Assembly: GCA_000733415.1 (NCBI GenBank)
Contig: KL662191.1
Location: 5,890,700-5,901,709, forward strand
DNA from: [Leptolyngbya] sp. JSC-1
Lineage (GTDB): Bacteria; Cyanobacteriota; Cyanobacteriia; Elainellales; Elainellaceae
Length of the DNA: 11,010 nucleotides
Reading direction: 5' to 3'
Under the pieces are notes generated by a model. That model did no database searches and was not told the DNA's origin. It was given only the letters and a program-made list of their open reading frames with translations. Of the stretch, positions 5,153 to 11,010 are shown piece after piece. Both the position numbers and the translations under genes were made by a program. The number at the start of each line of letters is the position of its first letter. The stretch's first letter is position 1.

Positions 5153-5875
5153 ATGACCCTTTTGACCAAATGGCGGCTGATCCCTTGGCTACAAGCCTCT
5201 GGTGCTGTTCAGATGGCGATCGACACTTGGCTGCTAGAACAACATCGGTTGGGGTTGCATCCGCCGACACTGCGCTTCTATTCCTGGAAGCCGGTTGCGA
5301 TTTCGCTGGGTTATCATCAGCGCCACTACCCCGACTTCTGGCGGGATTTAACCTGGAACGATCAGCCGATTGAGCTGGTATGGCGTCCTAGCGGGGGTCG
5401 CGCGGTTCTGCACCAAGGCGACTTGACCTATGCAGTGATTGTCTCAGGGCTGGCGGGTACTCGTATGCAAACCTACCAGAGAATTTGTGAATTCCTGATT
5501 CAGGGCTGGCGCAGCCTGGGCGTTGAGCTGGAGTACGGCGCGGCGGGGCGCGGCTATATCCATAATCCCAACTGCTTTGGCACGGCGACCAGAGCCGATT
5601 TAGTCACCTCTGATGGTGTGAAGCTGACTGGCAGTGCCCAACTTCGACGCCAACAGACGATTTTGCAGCACGGCTCTATGCGTCTCACCACGGACCCCGA
5701 CCTGTTTCGGCATGTGTTTGGCGCAGATCTGGCGCCCTTGGCGTTACCTCTACCCTCTGAGCCGATCCCGCCCGTGATCGAGGCTCTGACTGCCGCTGCC
5801 CAAGCTTGCTTTCAAGTCGAGCTGTTGCCGCAACCCCTCAGTGAGAGCGAATGGCAATCTGTCCTCGGCTTATGA
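5153..5875 (+). CDS. Lipoate-protein ligase / octanoyltransferase family protein (LplA/LipM-like)
   Basis: A 240-aa BPL/LplA/LipB-fold protein. Diagnostic parts are MAIDTWLLEQ (21-30), FYSWKPVAISLGYHQ (42-55), RPSGGRAVLHQGDLTYA (78-94), the pocket motif NCFGTATRADLV (140-151), GVKLTGSAQLRRQQ (155-168) with the conserved Lys157, and ILQHGSM (170-176). Cys141 sits where the catalytic cysteine of LipM/LipL amidotransferases lies, which favours an acyl-ACP-dependent octanoyl transfer onto lipoyl domains (GcvH or E2 subunits) over ATP-dependent lipoate ligation; this is inferred by motif position only. Cyanobacteria usually also have LipB, so the physiological role may be partly redundant. A TAGGGA lies just before ATG 5153, 12 nt after the YbjN stop. 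The frame is full length and shows no anomalies. Confidence 0.82.
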   Translation: MTLLTKWRLIPWLQASGAVQMAIDTWLLEQHRLGLHPPTLRFYSWKPVAISLGYHQRHYPDFWRDLTWNDQPIELVWRPSGGRAVLHQGDLTYAVIVSGLAGTRMQTYQRICEFLIQGWRSLGVELEYGAAGRGYIHNPNCFGTATRADLVTSDGVKLTGSAQLRRQQTILQHGSMRLTTDPDLFRHVFGADLAPLALPLPSEPIPPVIEALTAAAQACFQVELLPQPLSESEWQSVLGL

Positions 5876-6011
5876 GCTTGTCTCCGACTCCAATGAGTAC
5901 AATTGAAAGGATGCAATAGTCCGTCGCTCAATTTGAGCAAATTTCGAGAACTCTTCAGGAACTCTGAGCGATCGGAGTGTATTGTTTGTTCGACAAAACT
6001 CCTGCGCCGCA

Positions 6012-8309
6012 ATGACATCACCGCCGCCTAATCAACCGCCCAAGCCACCCGCACCCCAACTGCCCCCGTCGCAACCGCCCAAAACGCTGCTGGGAGCGAT
6101 CACGCAGGCTGTGCGTACCGTCCAAGCGAAGGTGGATTTCTCGAAGCTCCAGCTCAAGCCCAATGCCAGAGTGCCTGAACTGTGGGTACAGGATGCCGAT
6201 GCCCCAAAGGCCGATATCTATCCGTTGTTGGGCGAACGCTACCTGCTGGGGCGCAGTTCCAAGTCTTGCGATATTGTGGTGCGCAATCCGGTGGTGAGTC
6301 AGGTGCACATGTCGCTGACGCGAGACCAACGCCAGCGGAATGCCCCGTTTGTGCTGCGCGACGAAAATTCCACCAACGGCATCTATCGCGGCAAGCGGCG
6401 TTTAACTAAATTGACCTTGCGGCATGGCGATGTGCTCACCCTAGGGCCGCCGGAATTGGCTGCCGCCGTGCGGATTCAGTATCATAATCCCCCCCCCTGG
6501 TATGTGCAGACGGCTCGCTATGGGCTGTACGGGTTTACCGGACTGACAGCCCTGACGGCGCTGTGGATTGGGATCGAATGGCAGCGGTTTGCTGTACGTC
6601 CGTTACCGGCTTCGGTGCAGGGTCCGGTAGTGGTGTATGCCCGCGATGAAGAGACGCCATTGAGAGCCATCGAAACCCGTGCCCATCTGGAGCTAAAGCG
6701 GCTATCCGACTTCTCGCCCTATCTGCCGAATGCGGTGATTGCCTCCGAAGATTCCCGCTTCAACTGGCATTTGGGCGTAGATCCGATTGGCATCTCTCGG
6801 GCGCTAGTCACCAACGTGCGGGGTGGCGAGATCCGCGAGGGCGGCAGTACGGTAACGCAACAGTTGGCTCGCAGCATCTTCCGGGATTACGTCGGCACCG
6901 CCGATTCGGCTGGGCGCAAACTGCGGGAAGCGGTGGTGGCCTTAAAGCTGGAGACCTTCTACAGCAAGGATTTCCTCATGCTCACCTACCTGAACCGCGT
7001 CTACTTGGGCAACGGCAACTATGGCTTTGAAGATGCAGCCCAGTTCTATTTTGGCAAATCAGCCAAGGATCTAACCCTGTCAGAAGCGGCCACCTTGGTG
7101 GGAATTTTGCCAGCCCCCAATGCCTTTAACCCGGTGCGGGACTACGAAACTGCTGTAGAATTGCGCGATCGCGTTCTCAACCGCATGGTGGTGCTGGGCA
7201 TGGTGAGTCAGGAGGACGCTCAGCGGGCACGCCGCTCTCGGATTGAAATCAACCCCAAGGCGATTAAGGAACTGGAAAGTACGATTGCACCCTACTTCTA
7301 CAGCGAAGTGTTTGCCGAGTTGGAAACGCTGCTGGGGGAGCAGCTAGCTCAGGAGGGTAATTTCATTGTCGAAAGCAGTCTGGATCTGCAAATTCAGGCC
7401 GAGGCCGAGGCTTCCCTGCAAAATGCAGTGGCTACGACCGGAGCTGCCAGAGGCTTTTCCCAGGGGGCGTTAGTGACCATGGATGCGGGAACGGGCGAAG
7501 TGCTGGCTATGGTGGGCGGTGTCGATTTTCGCCAAAGTCAGTTTAATCGCGCTACGCAAGCCTATCGCCAACCCGGATCGACGTTCAAAGTCTTTGCCTA
7601 CACGGCGGCGCTGGAACAAGGCATTTCTCCCGGTACGCTCTATTCCTGTGCCCCGCTCAACTGGCAAGGGCAATATTTTGAAGGCTGTCGGTCGGGCGAG
7701 GGCAGTCAGGATATGTACACCGGCTTGGCCCGCTCTGAAAACGTGGTAGCCTTGCGAATTGCCCAAGACGTTGGGCTGAATACAGTGGTGAGAACCGCCC
7801 AGCGCCTGGGGATCACTGCTAACCTAGAGGCCGTACCCGGTATGGTGCTGGGGCAAAACGAGGTGACGCTGCTAGAATTAACCGGAGCTTACGGAGTTCT
7901 GGCCAATCAGGGGGTACGAAACCGACCCCACACGATCAATCGCATCCTCGACAGCAGCGACTGCGAAGATTTCAACGACCATCGCACCTGCCGTGTCATC
8001 TACGACTACAAGCAAAACGCTGAAACAAATTTGCCTGTTTTGCAGCCCGACATCGCCAATACGATGACTTCTCTTCTCCAAGGAGTGGTGCAGGCCGGAA
8101 CGGGGCGGGGTGCCTTCCTCGGTTTAGGAGAAGCGGGTAAGACCGGCACAACGAACGATTATGTCGATTTGTGGTTTGTCGGCTATATTCCAAATCAGGG
8201 CTTGACTACCGGCATTTGGTTTGGAAATGATGACAATACGCCGACCTCGGCGAGCAGTGGAGATGCAGCTCAACTCTGGGGAGACTATATGCGGCGAGTC
8301 GCGCAGTAG
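6012..8309 (+). CDS. Class A penicillin-binding protein with N-terminal FHA domain
   Basis: A 765-aa bifunctional peptidoglycan synthase from ATG 6012; an upstream TTG (5982) would add only ten unlikely residues. Order: proline-rich cytoplasmic tail (1-25); FHA phosphothreonine-binding domain (~68-156) with GRSSKSCDIVV, SQVHMSL, DENSTNG and HGDVLTLG; one membrane segment (~169-190); GT51 glycosyltransferase with catalytic E246 in SEDSRF, GGSTVTQQLARSIF (277-290), RKLREAVVALKLE and LGNGNYGFEDAAQFYFGKSA; then the transpeptidase with S523 and K526 in GSTFKVF, SEN (575-577) and KTGT (710-713). All catalytic motifs are present, so both glycan polymerisation and cross-linking should be active outside the membrane. 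The FHA domain on the cytoplasmic side suggests control by Ser/Thr kinases through phosphorylated partners. FHA-PBP fusions are known in cyanobacteria. A run of nine C (6489-6497) sits in the codons between FHA and membrane segment. A HIP1 site lies at 7165-7172. Confidence 0.95.
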   Translation: MTSPPPNQPPKPPAPQLPPSQPPKTLLGAITQAVRTVQAKVDFSKLQLKPNARVPELWVQDADAPKADIYPLLGERYLLGRSSKSCDIVVRNPVVSQVHMSLTRDQRQRNAPFVLRDENSTNGIYRGKRRLTKLTLRHGDVLTLGPPELAAAVRIQYHNPPPWYVQTARYGLYGFTGLTALTALWIGIEWQRFAVRPLPASVQGPVVVYARDEETPLRAIETRAHLELKRLSDFSPYLPNAVIASEDSRFNWHLGVDPIGISRALVTNVRGGEIREGGSTVTQQLARSIFRDYVGTADSAGRKLREAVVALKLETFYSKDFLMLTYLNRVYLGNGNYGFEDAAQFYFGKSAKDLTLSEAATLVGILPAPNAFNPVRDYETAVELRDRVLNRMVVLGMVSQEDAQRARRSRIEINPKAIKELESTIAPYFYSEVFAELETLLGEQLAQEGNFIVESSLDLQIQAEAEASLQNAVATTGAARGFSQGALVTMDAGTGEVLAMVGGVDFRQSQFNRATQAYRQPGSTFKVFAYTAALEQGISPGTLYSCAPLNWQGQYFEGCRSGEGSQDMYTGLARSENVVALRIAQDVGLNTVVRTAQRLGITANLEAVPGMVLGQNEVTLLELTGAYGVLANQGVRNRPHTINRILDSSDCEDFNDHRTCRVIYDYKQNAETNLPVLQPDIANTMTSLLQGVVQAGTGRGAFLGLGEAGKTGTTNDYVDLWFVGYIPNQGLTTGIWFGNDDNTPTSASSGDAAQLWGDYMRRVAQ

Positions 8310-8456
8310 ACGATTGATCACATTGCAGATCTCCACCAAATATCCACTTTTTAGCGCCATAGTTGAGCGCAGCAGTCACAGCTCAGATCGCTACAACCTT
8401 TGGCCCCGGCTAGTTTCCATCGCTACAAATGCAAATTTCTGCGAATTTAACTTTGT

Positions 8457-8488
8457 AGACATCTTAAAAAAAGATGTCTTTCATTTTG
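8457..8488 (+). terminator. Intrinsic terminator downstream of the PBP gene
   Basis: AGACATCTT (8457-8465) and AAGATGTCT (8471-8479) form a perfect 9-bp stem with a five-A loop, followed by the T-rich TTCATTTT. The stem is AT-rich, so efficiency may be moderate. It lies about 150 bp after the PBP stop and just before the promoter candidate of the next gene. Confidence 0.65.
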
Positions 8489-8517
8489 CTGTCATTGACT
8501 TTGAGATCGGATATGAT
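8489..8517 (+). promoter_or_regulatory. Sigma-70-type promoter candidate for the RRM gene
   Basis: CTGTCA (8489-8494) and TATGAT (8512-8517) are separated by exactly 17 bp; the -10 matches the consensus at 5 of 6 and the -35 at 4 of 6. A start near 8524 would give a leader of about 98 nt, in line with long leaders of cold-responsive cyanobacterial rbp genes. Confidence 0.45.
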
Positions 8518-8621
8518 CACGAGCAAAGCAGTTCTCGGCTGTAGGCTTATAAGGGGTTAGGTTAACCGTTCCTTAAGTTCTCTCCGGACTGCCCCCTGTA
8601 TCGAATGGTTTGGAGAGGATC

Positions 8622-8906
8622 GTGACTATTTACATTGGCAACCTGTCTTTTCAGGCTACTGAGGAAGATTTGCGGGAAGTCTTTGCTGAATATGGTAAGG
8701 TCAGCCGCATTAGTTTACCCACCGATCGGGAAACTGGCAGGAAGCGTGGGTTCGCGTTTGTCGAAATGGAGGATGAAGCTCAGGAAGATCAGGCAATTTC
8801 AGAATTAGATGGCGCTGAGTGGCTGGGTCGGGAGATTCGCGTCAACAAGGCAAAACCGCGAGAAGGCGGTGGTGGACGTAGAAATGGTAATGACTTCCGA
8901 GGCTAG
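8622..8906 (+). CDS. RRM-domain RNA-binding protein (cyanobacterial Rbp type)
   Basis: A 94-aa protein starting at GTG 8622. The start is fixed by GGAGAGG (8612-8618) and by the family N-terminus MTIYIGNLSF; the in-frame TTG 8610 overlaps the ribosome binding site region and is unlikely. It is a single RRM: RNP2 IYIGNL (3-8), RNP1 RGFAFVEM (42-49), with F44 and F46 as the stacking aromatics, then a short tail EGGGGRRNGNDFRG. Such proteins bind single-stranded RNA; in cyanobacteria several are induced by cold and some influence mRNA localisation or stability. The glycine-rich tail is short. An overlapping six-codon reading frame (8605-8625) precedes the start. The gene appears monocistronic. 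Confidence 0.9.
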   Translation: MTIYIGNLSFQATEEDLREVFAEYGKVSRISLPTDRETGRKRGFAFVEMEDEAQEDQAISELDGAEWLGREIRVNKAKPREGGGGRRNGNDFRG

Positions 8907-9001
8907 TGGGAAGCAAGTTCCGATTTCAGCGTCGCTTAGAATTGAAAAGTAGATCATAGCGCATAGTGGCTGACTGCGGCAGTTGTTAACTCCGCGCTAC
9001 T

Positions 9002-10558
9002 ATGCTGTTTCAGTTGGGACCAATATTGCCCATGCGTCGGGTCCGCTTGATCACCATTGCAGCAAGTGTTCTAATCACCCTGGCCTTGGCTGCGTGGTTA
9101 TTTGATTCGTTGCAGCGGCTTTACTGGAGTCTTGCTGTGGTTTCTCCAGTCTTAGCCAGTTTGCTGCTAGCCCTATTGGTGGCAGCACTGATTGCAGCGA
9201 TTGCAGCATTGATCTACTACCTCTACCTGTTCGGACGCCCCAAACCACCTGCGCGCCCCCTGCCTCCCCTACCAGAAGACAAAACTATCGTTGCCCAAGA
9301 AACCCTGAATGCATTGCAGCAGCAGATCGCTCAAATTCAGGATGAAGTAGCCCGGCAGGCGCTGCAAGAACGGTCCAGGGCGATCCAGCAGGACTTGGTA
9401 CAGCGGGATTTGCAGGTCGTGGTGTTTGGGACCGGCTCGGCAGGCAAAACCTCTTTGATCAATGCCATATTCGGCGAGATTGTCGGTGAGGTGGGAGCGG
9501 CCATGGGAACCACGACACTGGGCGAAACCTACCGACTGCATCTGCAAGGACTGGAACGGGAAATTGTTTTGGTCGATACGCCCGGTATTCTGGAAGCCGG
9601 AGGGCTAGGCAGCGAACGCGAGCAGCTAGCGCGGCAAATTGCTACGGATGCCGATTTACTGCTGTTTGTGCTCGACAACGATCTGCGTCAGTCCGAATAC
9701 CAGATCTTGCAAATGCTGGCAGAGATCGGCAAACGACTGCTCGTGGTCTTCAACAAAACCGATCTGTATCCGGCAGCGGACCACCAGCAAATTCTCGACC
9801 GGCTACACCAGCGGCTTCAAGGTTTGATTTTGCCGCAGGATCTAGTCGCGGTGGCGGCCAATCCCCAAGCGGTGCGGCTACCTGATGGTACGCTGGTTCA
9901 ACCCGCGCCGGATATCTCATCCCTATTGCAGCGGATGGCTCAGGTGCTGTGGGCCGAAGGAGAAGACCTGATTGCTGACAATATTTTGCTGCAATCCCAG
10001 CGCTTAGGCGAAGAGGCACGGCGATTAATCGATGTCGAACGACAGCGGCAGGCAGAAAAGATTGTCGATCGGTTCCAGTGGATTGGGGCCGGTGTGGTAG
10101 CAGCTACTCCCCTGCCGGTGGTGGATCTGTTGGCTACGGCGGCGATCAATGCCCAGATGGTGGTGGAACTGGGCCGGGTGTATGGCTGCGAGATGAATCT
10201 GGATCGGGGCCGAGAGTTGGCCTTGTCGCTGGCTAAGACACTGGTGAGTTTGGGGGTGGTCCGAGGCGCAATCGAGATCTTTTCGGTCGTGCTGCAAACC
10301 AATGTGGCGACGTTTCTCGTGGGTCGGGCCATCCAGGGCGTGACGGCAGCCTATCTGACGCGAATTGCTGGAAAAAGCTTCATTGAATACTTTCGTCAGA
10401 ACCAGCAATGGGGCGATGGTGGCATGACCGAAGTGGTGCAGGAACAGTTTCGCCTGAATCGCCGCGACGAGTTTGTCAAAGCTTTTTTGCAAGAAGCGGT
10501 GGCTCGCGTTGTGAACCCCCTAGCTAGGGCTGAACAGCCGATCGACCCTCTGCCATAA
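9002..10558 (+). CDS. Membrane-anchored GTPase with C-terminal DUF697-like region
   Basis: A 518-aa protein. Two membrane segments (~16-34 and ~45-77) form an N-terminal hairpin, followed by a proline-rich linker (KPPARPLPPLP, 81-91) and a helical region (95-135). The Ras-like G domain has G1 GTGSAGKTS (143-151), the likely G2 Thr in MGTTT (168-172), G3 DTPG (192-195) and G4 NKTD (251-254). The C-terminal ~355-490 is hydrophobic and helical (WIGAGVVAATPLPVVDLLAT) and resembles DUF697, which accompanies Era/YcjF-like GTPases in cyanobacteria and may be a membrane- or partner-contacting part. The cellular role is unknown; it acts presumably at the inner face of a membrane. Start choice is uncertain: ATG 9002 has no ribosome binding site and ATG 9032 (MRRVRL..) is equally possible, with basic residues directly before the first membrane segment. 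It is separated from the antitoxin gene by 19 bp. Confidence 0.85.
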   Translation: MLFQLGPILPMRRVRLITIAASVLITLALAAWLFDSLQRLYWSLAVVSPVLASLLLALLVAALIAAIAALIYYLYLFGRPKPPARPLPPLPEDKTIVAQETLNALQQQIAQIQDEVARQALQERSRAIQQDLVQRDLQVVVFGTGSAGKTSLINAIFGEIVGEVGAAMGTTTLGETYRLHLQGLEREIVLVDTPGILEAGGLGSEREQLARQIATDADLLLFVLDNDLRQSEYQILQMLAEIGKRLLVVFNKTDLYPAADHQQILDRLHQRLQGLILPQDLVAVAANPQAVRLPDGTLVQPAPDISSLLQRMAQVLWAEGEDLIADNILLQSQRLGEEARRLIDVERQRQAEKIVDRFQWIGAGVVAATPLPVVDLLATAAINAQMVVELGRVYGCEMNLDRGRELALSLAKTLVSLGVVRGAIEIFSVVLQTNVATFLVGRAIQGVTAAYLTRIAGKSFIEYFRQNQQWGDGGMTEVVQEQFRLNRRDEFVKAFLQEAVARVVNPLARAEQPIDPLP

Positions 10559-10577
10559 ACTATGTTGGAGGTTGAAA

Positions 10578-10793
10578 ATGTCAGATTTAGAGTATCTCAC
10601 CAATAGTGAAGGGCAACCCATAGCAGTCGTGATTCCAATTGAGCTATGGCGCAAACTGATACCAACAGAGGAACCTTCTCTCGAAGCACTCAAGGATGCA
10701 ATTGAAGATTACTGCCTTAATAAAGCAATGGATGAAGGTAAGCAAACTCCTTTATACGATTTGTCCGCGGCTCTTGCCGAACTGGAGGAATAA
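10578..10793 (+). CDS. Small antitoxin paired with RelE-type toxin
   Basis: A 71-aa acidic protein from ATG 10578 behind a strong ribosome binding site (GGAGG at 10566-10570). The N-terminus (MSDLEYLTNSEGQPIAVVIP, then IELWRKLI) resembles the Phd/YefM- or RelB-like DNA-binding part of type II antitoxins, and the acidic C-terminus (DLSAALAELEE) would wrap the toxin. The main support is context: a RelE-type frame begins 4 nt after its stop. The family name is not certain from sequence alone. The antitoxin would neutralise the toxin and co-repress the operon. It lies only 19 bp after the GTPase gene and may be read through from it. Confidence 0.75.
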   Translation: MSDLEYLTNSEGQPIAVVIPIELWRKLIPTEEPSLEALKDAIEDYCLNKAMDEGKQTPLYDLSAALAELEE

Positions 10794-10797
10794 CTCC

Positions 10798-11010
10798 TTG
10801 AATGTTCAATATCGTCAAGCTTTTCTCAAAGACCTCAAAAAGTTGAAAGGATTGGATGCTTACAACTGTATCTATGCCATTGCATTCGATGACTTGCCAG
10901 CAGCAGCGAGTCTGCAAGATGTTTCTAATATCAGAGCAATGCAGGGACATAACAATCGTTATCGGATTCGAGTTGGCAACTACCGCATTGGGATAGAAAC
11001 CACTGAAGAT
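10798..11010 (+). CDS. RelE/ParE-superfamily toxin, truncated by window end
   Basis: The 71 codons visible read MNVQYRQAFLKDLKKLKG, then NIRAMQGHNNRYRIRVGNYR and IGIETTED, the typical RelE layout with its basic helix and the R-YRIRVG-YRI-I core of the mRNA-cutting site. The start is taken as TTG 10798: GGAGGA (10784-10789) is well placed, and family members begin MNVQY or similar. The ATG at 10802 is out of frame and stops after a few codons. The gene runs off the right edge; about 15-20 residues are probably missing. In the family the toxin cleaves mRNA at the ribosome. Confidence 0.85.
   Translation, partial: MNVQYRQAFLKDLKKLKGLDAYNCIYAIAFDDLPAAASLQDVSNIRAMQGHNNRYRIRVGNYRIGIETTED

Larger units (their letters stand above)
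8310..8621. other. Intergenic region with terminator, promoter and leader
   Basis: The first ~145 bp hold nothing I can name. Then come an intrinsic terminator (8457-8488), a promoter candidate (8489-8517) and a leader of about 100 nt for the RNA-binding protein gene. Confidence 0.6.

Noticed and set aside
8493..8517. TTGACT at 8495-8500 as the -35 of the RRM gene
   Set aside because: Only 11 bp separate it from TATGAT, too short for a sigma-70 promoter; CTGTCA at 17 bp is better spaced.
10802..10846. ATG 10802 as the toxin start
   Set aside because: This frame reaches a stop after 14 codons and does not encode the RelE sequence; TTG 10798 does.

Overview
The window looks like a filamentous, Leptolyngbya- or Nostoc-like cyanobacterium. 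Supporting signs are HIP1 octamers (GCGATCGC at 2105-2112 and 7165-7172), a glycine-tailed RRM protein of the cyanobacterial Rbp type, an FHA-class A PBP fusion, and short palindromic dispersed-repeat insertions inside coding sequence. No taxonomic marker is present, so this is an inference from gene style.

The left third (1-4200) is an accessory, decayed region. From left to right it holds: a broken IS3-type element on the minus strand with its probable terminal repeat near 251-275; an integron attC-like imperfect stem (351-435); an AT-rich pseudogene for a membrane protein resembling the cyanobacterial TRADD-N-associated two-TM family, split by a one-base insertion and a 10-bp tandem duplication; an intact DUF433 antitoxin / DUF5615 PIN-like toxin pair with overlapping ORFs; a multiply broken IS110-family transposase on the minus strand; an IS4-type C-terminal transposase remnant; and a 101-bp stretch bracketed by 12-bp direct repeats. 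The same 25-27 bp motif containing TCTAAC follows both the TRADD-associated pseudogene and the toxin-antitoxin pair, and its core is the inverse of the attC-like right box. This suggests a decayed cassette array without a visible integrase.

The right two thirds (4228-10558) look like ordinary, GC-richer chromosomal genes: a small HMA-fold protein without cysteines (minus strand); a YbjN-domain protein 12 nt upstream of a lipoate/octanoate transferase-family gene, probably one transcript; a large FHA + GT51 + transpeptidase penicillin-binding protein; a terminator and a promoter leading into an RRM RNA-binding protein; and a membrane-anchored GTPase with a C-terminal DUF697-like region. The right edge (10578-11010) holds a second toxin-antitoxin pair, a small antitoxin followed 4 nt later by a RelE-type toxin cut by the window end.

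I see no complete new defence or metabolic system. The most interesting reading is integron-like organisation in a cyanobacterium: an attC-like fold, a repeated post-gene motif, a possible conflict-system pseudogene and a toxin-antitoxin module as cassettes, and an IS110 element lying directly against one of the repeated sites.
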